From Arachnopeziza araneosa (lineage: Eukaryota; Ascomycota; Leotiomycetes; Helotiales; Arachnopezizaceae): a stretch of 64,000 nt of DNA. The stretch spans positions 455,063-519,062 of the forward strand of contig QYAI01000097.1 of assembly GCA_003988855.1 (NCBI GenBank), given 5' to 3'. The position numbers were made by a program, and so were the translations under genes. Of this stretch, positions 11,118 to 21,058 are shown piece by piece. Under the pieces are notes generated by a model. The model was not told where the DNA came from. It made no database searches and saw nothing but the letters and a program-made list of their open reading frames with translations. Position 1 is the stretch's first letter. Each line of letters starts with the position of its first letter.

Positions 11118-12242
11118 ATGACGAAGATTCTCCTCCACACTCTTATTCTCTGTGCTGTATATTTCCTCCCTATATCTACAGCCGGAAATCCTGCAACTTT
11201 CTGGTTTGACTATTCGCCCTGTGAGAATACTTGTCATATCTCTGTCTGGGAAGCGCAGTCATGTAGCCTCGCAAACTCCTGCTCTTGCAGTGGCTGCCTC
11301 TGTCTTGCTGATTCTTGTCTTTGCGAGACACCTTCCTGGCTGATAGCTGTTGTTCAATGTATCGCGGAACAGTGCGGAGCAGCTTCTGTTAGTGATGCGG
11401 TAGGCATAGGAAGTAGAGCATGCGCAGGAAATGGTTATGCTCTGGCGATTCCCACAGCGAGTCTTATTAATATTGGACTAGCTGCGCTGCCGCAGACGCA
11501 GACAAGCCTTGGAGCTCAAGCTACGACTTTGATATCGCTTTCAACGAAAGTTGAGTCAGTTACTTCCGTGGCAAACTCGGGGGGAAGTACATTGGTGGTT
11601 CCAACAGGTATGGCTGAAACTTAGATTCAAATATACGTCTAACTCTTATCAGAAGTCGTCGTGACGGCCTCTGCATCAACTGCTGCCTCGACTGTAAATG
11701 GCGGAAACTTGATTAAAACCACAGGCTCTCCAGCCTCTGCCAACACAGCCGTACAGGGTACCAATAATCCGCCAGTAGCGACTTCCTCAGGACTTTCTAC
11801 AGGCGCAAAAGCGGGCATTGGAGCTGGAGCTGCGCTCGGGGTCATTGTGGTTCTGTTCATAGTCGGGCTGGTCGTATACCAGCGCCGGCAGAACAATAAA
11901 CTAAAGGCAGCGACTAAGCCTTCAAGTCTCGAATCCGAACTCAAGGGCCCACATGAACTGGTCGGCACCGGTTTAGGCGTTTCTGAAAGCAAAGGAGGAA
12001 AAGATAGTCCAGATACGAAGATGCACGGAGAAGCAGTTGTGAGCCCCGTTTCACCTAAGGAACATGCCATTGCAGAAAAATACTCAGTGGTTGAAATGTT
12101 GTCACCTGAGGAAAAATTGGAATTAGACGGGAGGAGAAGAGCTGCGGAGTTGAGTGGCGAAGGGAGAAACATTCCAGTGGCTCCTGTTGGTAGTGAGAGA
12201 ATTGAGTTGGAAGCGAGGAGGAGAGTATTTGAGCTTCCTTGA
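11118..12242 (+). CDS. CFEM-like Cys-rich, single-pass membrane protein
   Basis: Exons 11118-11607 and 11653-12242 (45-nt intron gtatgg...tatcag) give 359 residues. An N-terminal signal peptide (MTKILLHTLILCAVYFLPIS) precedes a compact cysteine-rich domain. The latter half of that domain, CLCETPSWLIAVVQCIAEQC followed by a Cys about 18 residues on, fits the CFEM pattern. There are about twelve cysteines in ~75 residues rather than the usual eight. A Ser/Thr/Ala-rich stalk follows, then a transmembrane helix (ALGVIVVLFIVGLVVY), a basic stop-transfer QRRQNNK, and a charged cytoplasmic tail of ~120 residues. CFEM proteins act at the cell surface in haem uptake, wall biogenesis or host sensing. 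The membrane-spanning form suggests a surface receptor or wall sensor, but this is inference. Confidence 0.8.
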
Positions 12243-12766
12243 AGAACAAGAGGAAGAGTATGTCTTAATCTTAGTGTTTTTGGCACTTCATATCATTATC
12301 GTCTATAAGTGTACGTTTGAAGCACTGTAACTTCGTAGGTTGAGTAAATTAAACACATCTATGAGCGCGAAGTGAAAGTGAATCCTTACCATTTTAACAA
12401 GGCTTTCTCCATATTTAAACCCCAAAACACTTCAAACTCTCGCCTTCATCAAGCGCCTTTTAAACTTCTGGCTGATACTTCGATTAAGATCTCAAACAGT
12501 CTCCTTGATACTTCTAACAGCACACAATTCGCTGAGCCGAGATTTTACTTCCTTTGACTTGGACCCTTCCTCAACCAAGCCCCACCACTTCTCATAAATA
12601 TTTGGCCTGAACAAATCTGCCCACTTCATAACCAATTCACTACTTTACAACTTTCCCATCACTTGATCAACTGTCCCTATTTATCAACTTCACGTCTTGG
12701 AACTCTCGGAGATTCCCAACCTTAGCCCTCAACAAATCTCCAATTAGTCTTCTGCGGACAATCACA
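12243..12766. other. intergenic spacer
   Basis: No gene seen; pyrimidine-rich leader sequence before the 2EXR fragment. Confidence 0.35.
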
Positions 12767-13182
12767 ATGGCCACCACTGATCAACAGATTGTTGATCGGA
12801 TCTCCGAAAATTCTGATAAATTATGAATTTCCCTACACTACCTCTGGAACTTCGCCTTATTATTTGGAAGTTTGTGCCTCAATCGCCTCGGATTATCAAG
12901 ATCACGGCTCATAGTACCTCAAAATCCTCCCATGAAGTCTTGATATACCTTCGGCATACGTGGAAGACGGCCCCAAACCCCAGGCATCTCGCTCAAAATC
13001 TTGACGTGTGCATAAAGGGGGCTTGTGACGTTCCAGCTATGCTTCACACCAGCCAGGAAGCAAGGTTGGTAGCACTGCAACAGTACACGATCGCATTTGG
13101 TCGCCATTTTGGAGGCCAGCCAGTCTACTTTGATCCACATGCCTCGTACTTGGCTACATATTCTTGTAGCAGGCTACCTTAA
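12767..13182 (+). pseudogene. 2EXR fragment 6, probable frameshift and C-terminal loss
   Basis: ATG 12767 opens a 19-codon frame (MATTDQQIVDRISENSDKL) that ends in TGA at 12824-12826. The 2EXR frame starts at the overlapping ATG 12823 in the +1 register and runs 119 residues: LPLELRLIIWKF, PRIIKITAHS, LHTSQEARLVALQQY, then GGQPVYFDP. Both E-x-R motifs are intact. The chain ends abruptly (YSCSRLP) where relatives continue for 60-200 residues. Either a 1-nt indel separated the N-terminus from the domain, or 12823 is the true start and the first frame is a short upstream ORF. Taken with the lost C-terminus, a decaying copy is more likely. Confidence 0.6.
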
Positions 13183-13474
13183 TACCAATTGAGTAGTTTG
13201 AAATAAATATATGTGTGATTTAGCGACATGTTTTGACCTCAGGGCTACTTGAAAGCGAGTTCCATGAATTTTAGGTGACGTCACGCTTATCCTTCATGCT
13301 CTTCTGATTGATGAGATATCCATCTGTCATCTACTTACCTGAGAAACTTCCCAGTCAAGTGATAATATCCTTCTAACATACAAAATCCAAGGCCAACCTC
13401 TTGAGCGCCAGTGAGCGACGCTGGCTCATCCGTAAGAACAATCTTCAACTATCACCTCTCAATATCACGTAGCA

Positions 13475-13987
13475 ATGCCGAATATCAACTCCACCGACAT
13501 TTTTATTCTCTTTCCAGAGCTTCCTGCTGAATTGCACCTGCAGATATGGAAGTTTGCTGTTTCACGAGGACGTATCGTCCAAATTATATTGATCAGACGC
13601 CGGTATTGGAGAGGATTAATATTTAATGGATTGCTATAATCCTCAGAATGTATTCAAAGTATGCTCCACACGAGTAGAGAGGCTCGGTTTATTGCATTGA
13701 TGAACTACGAGCTTGTCTGGGATCGAGAAGCCGAGTCAAGATTGTTCAAGCCCTTCTATTTCGATCTGAAATCCGACATTCTTCGATTTGACAGCGACCA
13801 TTTGATTGATTATTTGGATTGGATTCGGAATCAACTGGGACATAATCACAACATCCACGAGCTGACGAGTTCGGTGGAGTCAGTGGTGGTTGGCAAGGAT
13901 GTATGCCCTGTAATGATCTATACTTTGTCCCATGTTTCCAAACTTGAGGAAAGTCTCGCTGGATCCCACTGGACTAAGCTACGATAG
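13475..13987 (+). pseudogene. 2EXR fragment 7, broken or spliced across a stop
   Basis: ATG 13475 opens with FPELPAELHLQIWKFAV, the first 2EXR motif with His replacing Arg. The frame stops near 13639. The second half resumes in another register at 13661 with MLHTSREARFIALMNYE, then PFYFDLKSDILRFDSD, to a stop at 13987. An intron at 13572-13646 (gtatcg...cctcag) would restore one frame, but it would remove the conserved RIVQI stretch, and its donor is poor. A plain frameshift is an equal possibility. The gene directly downstream (14893) is intact, which supports decay of one array member here. Confidence 0.55.
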
Positions 13988-14892
13988 CTCACCTTATCAG
14001 TTGGTTTGGATACGATTATACGATCAGCTAATTCCTTTTCGCACACCACCACTTGTCTTCGAAATATTCAGTCCTTGATCCCTACAAGGCTATATCCAGG
14101 AAGCTACCCCGAAAAATCTTCTAGACCTGTTTTGCCCCGTCTAATCATACGTAACGGGAAGAAGTGAGGATCTCCTGTGCGCTCCTTCATCCAATATAGA
14201 GCATCATTTAAGGACTGCACCCGACGACAAAGCAAGGACATCAAAATGAGTGGATAGTCAGATATCGTTAGTTCAGAACGGAGCAAACAAAGTCTTCTGA
14301 AAATGGGTGGCATAAACTACGGATAGGTACCAGGGCGCTCTGATATTTTCGGCATCTTTGCTAGGGGGATGGGCATTTCATAATAGCAAATCATACGCAT
14401 CAAAACCGTATCATGGGGACCATTTGAAACTTGTCTTCAGATTTGAATTGGATCATCTATCATCTCGATTAATCCCGCCACACATTGACTTTCTCTGCTA
14501 AGACATCTGAGTCTCGGCATAATTTATACAGAAACTTAGCGCTGTACTCTACCTGAGTATATTTCAACGAACGCAAGTCAAGATCATACCTAGTTGACCG
14601 AGAGGTTTTAAATCCCAATTAACTTCCAATCCAGCAAAGTTTTGAACTTTTTAGCCTTCACTTTTAAATGACTGGCTCTCAACCACCAATTTTACTCCAA
14701 CTTGCAACCATTAACAACTTCCACCTCTTCCACAAACCACCTCTCCATCTTTCAAATCTTTCAATACTCCAACTTGATATCTTTTTCGCTTCCAATATTC
14801 AAGAATATTGAACACTCAACAACTTCAAAGATCGAGCTTTCATCTTCCAAACCCACCTAAAACTCAAACTCTCGAATCATCGCAGCTCAACC
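13988..14892. other. intergenic and pyrimidine-rich leader
   Basis: No gene seen. The last ~250 nt are CT-rich, as in many fungal 5' leaders. Confidence 0.4.
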
Positions 14893-15462
14893 ATGGCGAA
14901 AACTAATCAAGAGACACTTCTTCGTCCTCTCGTTCCCAATTTCTCCAAACTCCCAGTCGAAATTCGCTTACAAATTTGGTCATACGCTGCTCAATCCCCG
15001 CGTGTCATCACGGTCGAGCCACATAACAGTGCATTCTTTGCTGTCGGAGTTCGTCCTAGCTCCATTGTACTTCCTTCACTCTTCGTCGTCAACCAAGAGT
15101 CTCATGACATCGCTATCAAATATTACAAGCCGGAATTACGCGAGGTACTCAGAGGCCAAGGCGTACTTTTTAACTTTGAGCGCGATGCTCTGTACTTCTA
15201 CGACAAGTTCGTCGTTGCCTATTTTCAGATAGCGGGTGATAATACACCCGGATTTTGTGAAAAGGTTAAAAATATCATCACGTGGGGTATCATGGAGCCT
15301 ATTTGGATCAGCTGTTTTCCCAACCTTGAAACGCTTCGAATTGTTCTTCAAGACAGGCAGCCAGTGGTGGGTGGTTGGGGCGAGTCTTCTGAAACGAAAC
15401 TACCGGAAAATCTCAAGATAGAGCATATCACCATCCAAGAGTTCTGTGCGCTACTTAAGTGA
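14893..15462 (+). CDS. 2EXR-domain protein 8
   Basis: Single exon, 189 residues; ATG 14893 sits in a good context (aaccATGG). Motifs in order: FSKLPVEIRLQIWSYAAQ (first E-x-R), PRVITVEPH, LFVVNQESHDIAIKYY (second motif with His for Arg), and GQGVLFNFERDALYFYDKF (the LYF block). The C-terminal third contains FPNLETLRIVLQD, typical of the end of 2EXR proteins. No signal peptide or transmembrane segment is visible. It is the last member of the left array and borders the repeat island. Function unknown. Confidence 0.8.
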   Translation: MAKTNQETLLRPLVPNFSKLPVEIRLQIWSYAAQSPRVITVEPHNSAFFAVGVRPSSIVLPSLFVVNQESHDIAIKYYKPELREVLRGQGVLFNFERDALYFYDKFVVAYFQIAGDNTPGFCEKVKNIITWGIMEPIWISCFPNLETLRIVLQDRQPVVGGWGESSETKLPENLKIEHITIQEFCALLK

Positions 15463-15969
15463 ATGTCATCCTCGACCTCAATATCCTTACTGACTTTAAT
15501 CAGCATGCGGTAGTCTGACATGTCTCCGTCGGCTAACAAGAGGTTGGAGGTATCAAGGCTGCACTTCAAGTCGGCCAAAATCATTATGGTGAGAAAGAGA
15601 GAGAGCGAGTGTTGCTTGCTTGCTGCATTCGGCGTTCTTTTGGGGTGAGAACAGTAGCGGATCAATAAATCTGAGTCTAGGTATCAGGAAAATGGATGAC
15701 AAAAACTTACCCCAAATTCTTCAGTTTGGCACAAGAGCTTGACATTGCTTCAGCGACATGAAAGTTGTTTCAACTCCTCAATTAGTGATTGATGCAAGGC
15801 AAGACTTTGGGCCAGCGCCAATATGCGGTTACAAGTAATATCGGTACTCGCTTTTAGAACTTATAGTAAGATATTATTTTTATTAAATAAGTTATAAGCA
15901 TATACTAGGCTATCTACTATCGCCTAAGGCTAAGATAAAGCGTAGTAGGCGCGTGGATAACAAGGAAGA
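15463..15969. other. spacer grading into AT-rich repeat-derived DNA
   Basis: No gene seen. From about 15850 the base composition becomes AT-rich with many TA steps, as expected for RIP-mutated repeat remnants. Confidence 0.4.
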
Positions 15970-16260
15970 TGTCACGGGTTAGACCCGGTTGTCAGGACCT
16001 AGGCCTGAGGGTCTAGGCAGGAATTGAGACAGCACCCGAAGCTGACTCCTTTGATGAAAGGGATAAGATTAGCAGAGCGATCTTCAGAACTATCGACAAG
16101 ACTATCGATAGAACTATTGATTGACTATTGACAGAGACTATTGAAAGAAGACCATACGACAGGAACTGTGTTGGCTGTTCCTCTCGTACGAAGGGTATAT
16201 GTAGAAAGCTTCAAGCACTTGGTGCTCTTCAGCTTTACCTTCTTGAAATAACAGATTCNC
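15970..16260 (+). repeat. putative solo LTR
   Basis: The segment begins TGTCACGGGTTAGACCCGG with GC-richer sequence in an AT-rich surround, and ends near a run GAAATAACAGATTC beside an ambiguous base (N at 16259). TGT starts and this style of terminus are usual for fungal gypsy-type LTRs. No second copy is visible in the window, so the assignment rests on terminus style only. Confidence 0.3.
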
Positions 16261-16584
16261 TTAACTAAAAGTAAAGTAAAAATTAAAAAGTAGCTATTTA
16301 CTTATATAACCTTAGTTAAACAACCTTGCTATACTAGCTAACGCGATAAACTTGTCGTTTAATTTAGTTAGCCTATACTACTGTGACAAGCAGCGAACGG
16401 AGATATCACGTGCTAAAAATGTTATGTGTTGCCGGCACGGGTGGACAGAACCTCATTTCCGAGGTGTGGAGAATAAGGGGTAGATTCAGAGTCGATTCGC
16501 ACTAGGAGCAGAGAGAAGCTTGCTGTACATAATGCACACCTGACTCCTGTAGTTTTCTTTTCCTCATATTCTTCTTTTCTTTCG
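16261..16584. repeat. AT-rich RIP-like relic
   Basis: Low-GC sequence with repeated TAGCTA/TTAGTTA words and no usable frame. Probably degraded transposon DNA. Confidence 0.35.
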
Positions 16585-16672
16585 TAGCTAGCCTATAAGT
16601 CGAATGTACTTGGACTATTAACGCACTTCTATATGCCTCTTGACTAGCCATATTCGAACCTGTGCCGTTACA
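16585..16672 (-). repeat. copia-type LTR fragment (5' end, minus orientation)
   Basis: Read on the minus strand from 16672, it starts TGTAACGGCAC. It then matches the element at 63557 with scattered differences over about 90 nt (shared words GGCTAGTCAAGAGGCATAT and TTATAGGCTAG). It therefore belongs to the same LTR family in the opposite orientation. Similarity fades to the left, so the full extent is unknown. Confidence 0.6.
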
Positions 16673-17055
16673 CTTACTACCGAAAATACGGCCCCTTAAA
16701 GCGCGTAAAGGTAGAAGAGGACATGATTTAGCGCTTGGGTGTTTGGGCCCCACGTTTAGAATTTACAGACTCTTAACTGTGCCCGGGCTTACAGTTGAAC
16801 AAGTGTAAAACCTGCGGCAGAAATACTCACTTGGTTGTTAGCTTCAAACCGACTGTGCTATCAACGCTTTCAGCTGTCCGGTGGGGCCAGCGAAGAGGTG
16901 TTCCAAGTAAGTCTTGGTGAAAAAGGTTCGACGGTCAATAATGACGGTGTCCATCCAGAGCGAAGGAGTGTTCGGGCATGATTGAAAGATAAGCAGGCCA
17001 AGTAGCGAGAAGCGCAAACTTTTATGGACGTTCAAAGCGGTAGCGGGCCGTTCCC
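16673..17055 (-). other. left half of sequence split by the DNA transposon
   Basis: Together with 20575-20690 this was one stretch before the transposon inserted. The duplicated GTTCCC marks the junction (17050-17055 and 20575-20580). Read on the minus strand across the healed junction, the frame continues from LGLGILCLGQSAG into further codons with only a few stops, so it may be an old coding region of unknown kind, itself part of a repeat. I do not recognise the family. Confidence 0.35.
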
Positions 17056-17119
17056 TATGGCGCGTTCTTCTGAGCGATTTTATCAAAACCCAAAAATGCG
17101 AAAACGCGAAAATCGCATT
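17056..17119 (+). repeat. left terminal inverted repeat
   Basis: Perfect inverted match to 20511-20574, beginning TATGGCGCGTTCTTCTGAGC. The target duplication GTTCCC abuts it at 17050-17055. Confidence 0.85.
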
Positions 17120-17239
17120 TTGCATGAAATGGGTTATATGGGCTCCCCACCAGGGCTACTATAGATCACTTTATGTAGAATTGAGAATGAAGATATATTC
17201 TACTATTAAATCCTCTAATTGAGCCTTTAGTCTAGTGTT

Positions 17240-18781
17240 TTAATCGCTGCCAGTATCAATATCATCGCTGCTACCGTCGCTGCTACTCTCGATTTGAGCT
17301 TCTTCATCTTCGAGCGCTGTCACTATAGCTTCAATCGTAGATATACCCCCTCTTGGTAGCTGAAGCTCAATAATAGAGACTCTAGCTTCTTCAGCCTCAA
17401 ATAGCTCTCTTCGTAGAACTCGATAAGCTTGAGTATGTAGCTAGTCTAGCCCAGGTCGCAGATTTGATAGATCGCATATAATACCAGACTTCTCTATTAT
17501 TGCGTCGCAAAGCGCTCTTATAGCTAGTTCTAAATAAGCAGTCTCGTCGTACCAAGAGAGCTAGCTTTCTATTAGTTCTAGCAAGTCTGGATCTGAAGCA
17601 GTCGAATAGTTTCGTGCGTCTTTTGGATACTTATACATCTGATTCGGTTTGCCAGCTAGTAGATAGTCTTCTCTTAAGACTTGCTTGCGAATAGGACGAG
17701 CGTTGTACATATCAACGTAGCTAGCTATTTAAGCTTGAATCGTGTCTATATAGATATATTAAAGCGCAATTCGATCGAACTTCGAGCTATCGAACAATCT
17801 ACTGCTTCTTAGCTCGTCGAAGTAAGCTATCTACTGATCAGTCTGACCGTCAATAAGAGTTCTCTACTAGCGTTTAATTCGTTAGTTTTTCGTAGATGTG
17901 CCATATGCCCAGGTCTTCTGAAGAGAGATATCTAGCTTCTAAGCTCGTCTAAATGCAAACTAAGCTGCTGCAAGCAAGGTCGTCTCTGCACCTTTATCTG
18001 CTCGAATTGCCTTTAAAAAGCCGTAGGTTTTAATAGTGATAATATAGAACTTTAAGACAGCGATTTAAGTCTAATTCGACAGTCCTACAAACATGCTTAT
18101 TATCTTTCGACTATAAGCGTTAATTATTTTATATATCTAGAATCTATAAGCTAACAGCTTATCATAGCTATTAATTAACTAGATTCGACTCGGCTTTTTT
18201 ACTAAATATTGTCGTCTTTAGCGCGGATTCGAGAGAGCTCTTGCTAAGACAGCAATTAGATCAAGATCTCGTAAAATAGCTTGTATAGTCTTTGGATCTA
18301 CCTGAAGCTTGTAAACAGTTCGAAGGCGCGTCTGAACTAATCTATAACCTTACTAAGCTATTAAAGAAGATTCAAGGTTAGCTTTTATAAAGGCAAAAGC
18401 CTTTTTGTAGTTAGTTTCAGACGTCTTTTCTTAGTGACGGTAGACTAGATTTTCTGCCTTCTTAACCTTCCGCAGCTGCTAGTCTGTTATATTTAGATAT
18501 CCTTCAGATTTTTGAAGAGCTTGGAGAATCTCTAAATAGCTTATATTCTCGTAGAACAGTCTTGACACTAAGGCAAGCAGTTTAGAGTCATGAAAGAGTT
18601 TTTGCTTCTGTAGAGAAGCTACATTCCACCTCTTAAACTGACGATAATAAGAAGCTTGCTTTGCAGCAAAGCCTTTACTATTTATAACTCGTACGACTTC
18701 CTTAATTAGCTGCTTGCGACCGAAGTAAAGCTCGTAGATTTCGTCTTTTTTAGACTCCTAGAGTGCTTGAGAAATTGTTAT
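17240..18781 (-). pseudogene. transposase: Clr5-like domain plus integrase-type DDE core, with many stops
   Basis: One uninterrupted reading register of 514 codons runs from 18781 to the stop at 17240-17242. It contains many in-frame TAG/TAA/TGA codons but no frameshift. The N-terminal ~60 residues resemble a Clr5 DNA-binding domain (DEIYELYFGRKQLIKEVV, then KGFAAKQASYYRQFKRW). The core is integrase-like: KLLAYRF, then INAYSRKIISMFVGLSN, then LKAIRADKGAETTLLAAA (second Asp region), then WAYGTSTKN (region before the catalytic Glu). The presumed initiator is now ATA at 18781, consistent with G-to-A change. The C-terminal tail is acidic (SSSDGSSDDIDTGSD). Nonsense-only damage is what RIP produces, so the element cannot make transposase. 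Confidence 0.7.
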
Positions 18782-19970
18782 TTTAGCTAGAAGTTTAAAC
18801 CTTAAAAAGTTAGTCAAAACCTAACTAATTTAAGTCAAAAAAAGTTTATTAGAAAGCTAACTAACTGATCTTTCGATTCTAAGTCTGCGAGCAATTAAGG
18901 TTGCGTAGTCGCTAAGATATTTAATTAGTTGTGTTGATATTTTGTAACCGCTTCTTCTGATTTTCGAGAAAATTACCCTACCAAGCCTTATTTAGCACGT
19001 AGAATAATAGAAACAGCACAAACAGCTTATTTTTGACTACATAAACGCAACAGCTACTCGAATCTAGCTAGCTTCTTCATTAACTTGCTAGAGCTTCTTT
19101 AAGCTTTAACTTCATCTTCTAGCTTTAGATTCGCTAAATCCTCTGCTTCTTCTAGCTCGGATTCCTCACTCTCTTCCTTCAAATCCGACTTCGAACTAGC
19201 CTCTTCTAGCTTCAAATTCAACTTCAGCTTAGGTTTTGCCTTCGAGCTTGGTTTCGATTCGACTGCCGCCTCCTTCGCCAGCTCCGACCTCAAAACTCTA
19301 CTGCGCTGCTTCTTGACTACTCGATTCTCACTACTATTCGAGTCTTGACGACTTCGGCGCTTTAAGCTAGATTTGAGTCCAGCAGCAGCAGCAGTACGAG
19401 GCTTAAGAAGCTAGCTAGGCTGCTGCTGCATGCGTTGGACAGGCACACATAGGTGTAGAGGCTCTTTTGTTAGCAGGAACAATGTTATATTGTCTGAAGT
19501 TTGCAGATCCTCCTAAGCAGCAGTCCAAGCGCAAGTATTGCCATCAACTCTAGCTATATAAGCCTTTCTTAAGTCGTCAAGCTTAATGTCACGTGACGAG
19601 ACTCAGTCGCGCGACGGCTAGGGTTAGGGCTAGGCTAGTTAGTAAGCAAGACCGGTTCCTTTAAGAGGAACCGGCACAGTAGCTCTTCTTCTTCTCTTGT
19701 CTCCCAACACTTAAGATCACCAGATTAGAAGTCTTGGTGCTCTGCAAAAGATAGAAAGTTGTCAACTACGTCTCTCACAAACGTGTCAACTAAGTCAGCT
19801 GTCGCAAGCTGAAGAGTAGTAGGATCTAGCTTCTTGACAAGCTGAATTCCGAGCTGACAAGGCTTTATAGGAAGTCGCTCGCAAAGCCAGAAGATGATAA
19901 GTTTTTTGATAAATTGTTCGTTTTAAGGCCGAATTTCATACGACCCTTGAGCTTTATCGGCCTCCTTCTG

Positions 19971-20246
19971 CTAAGCGTCTCGATCAATTGCTTTAGAACG
20001 AGCTTTTTTGACAGTCTGAATTGGCAATTTGGCACGAAGACTAGGCTTAAAGCTGTCTCCAGATATCACCTGCAGATTATTATCTTCTTCTGCTTCGTCG
20101 TCAGCGTGGCGGTCGTGATTAGCCTCAGTACTCGTCGCAGCTAGAGTCGTCTCAATATCAGCTGATTGAGAGCACTCTTTTGGACAATATTTAGCAGTTA
20201 GCTTAGCAAGCTTCGTGCGACAATCACAGCAATAGACTGGATCCAT
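19971..20246 (-). pseudogene. second transposon ORF with N-terminal Cys cluster, truncated by stops
   Basis: From an ATG at 20246 the protein begins MDPVYCCDCRTKLAKL and has further Cys at YCPKEC, a pattern that could bind zinc. It is followed by an acidic linker and reaches a TGA at 19971. The same register continues past that stop for about 90 further residues (for example LVKKLDPTTLQLATADLVDT), so the original ORF was longer. It lies on the transposase strand, upstream of it, within the same inverted repeats. I do not recognise the family. Confidence 0.45.
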
Positions 20247-20510
20247 ACTGACAAGAGAATAGTGATGAGAAAGCAAGCAGCTGCTGCAGCAGCAGCAGCA
20301 GCAGTATAAGGCGACAGACGATAGCTGTTGACCGCTACTTCAGCCTCATTAACCTGATTCTACTATACCAAAACACCAGCTGAAGGCTCAATTAGAGGAT
20401 TTAATAGTAGAATATATCTTCATTCTCAATTCTACATAAAGTGATCTATGGTAGCAGCATTGGTAGTGTAGCAATCCTGGTAGGGAGCCCATATAACCGC
20501 TTTCAGGCTG

Positions 20511-20574
20511 AATGCGATTTTCGCGTTTTCGCATTTTTGGGTTTTGATAAAATCGCTCAGAAGAACGCGCCATA
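20511..20574 (-). repeat. right terminal inverted repeat
   Basis: Perfect inverted match to 17056-17119. GTTCCC follows at 20575-20580. Confidence 0.85.
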
Positions 20575-20690
20575 GTTCCCGCACTCTGGCCGAGACAGAG
20601 AATCCCTAAGCCTAAGTAGGCAAACTGCTGCATCGAGACAAAACCTACAAATATTGAAAAGTTTTTTAGCATCTCTTTTCCAAATAATTA

Positions 20691-21058
20691 TAAGAAAAGT
20701 ATAAAGTGTGAACACTAAAATAACAGGGGACTTAAAAGGTACGAAATCTTGGTAGATTTAATGAGGGCGCCGACAAGGTAATGTGCGGGAAGCAAAAAGC
20801 AGTAAAACTGCAACTTGAATTCGCAAGCGACAATAAGAAGCAGCTCGGTCTTGGAAGAGGACAGCAAGTTTAAGATGTGCCTTTCGATTTCCTCAGGACA
20901 TTTATAGCGACCAGATGAGGTCTTTACAGTAATTCATAAATCGTTGAATCGCGGACTTTAATTCATACTAGGTCACCAAGCTCCAACACCATTATTTAGG
21001 TGGTGAGGTAGATTTCTACGTAAAGTGCTATTAGGTTTTCCAAAAGATAGCTTCGCAA
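20691..21058. other. spacer, no gene recognised
   Basis: Nothing recognisable between the repeat island and the 3' end of the DUF7708-type gene. Confidence 0.4.

Larger units (their letters stand above)
17056..20574 (-). mobile_element. complete IS3EU-like DDE transposon, RIP-inactivated
   Basis: A 3519-bp element. Its ends are perfect 64-bp inverted repeats starting TATGGCGCGTTC (17056-17119 and 20511-20574). Inverted similarity continues inward to about 17225 and 20384. It is flanked by direct 6-bp copies of GTTCCC (17050-17055, 20575-20580). From memory, TAY termini with 6-bp target duplications are the hallmark of the eukaryotic IS3EU superfamily; this agrees with the integrase-like DDE transposase on the minus strand. 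The interior is TA-rich, and stop codons arise as expected from C-to-T change. CAG/CTG runs lie at 19381-19395 and 20278-20308. Confidence 0.7.

Noticed and set aside
19619..19650. TTAGGG-like words (GGGTTAGGGCTAGG)
   Set aside because: Only one or two copies inside a transposon; not a telomere or an interstitial telomeric array.
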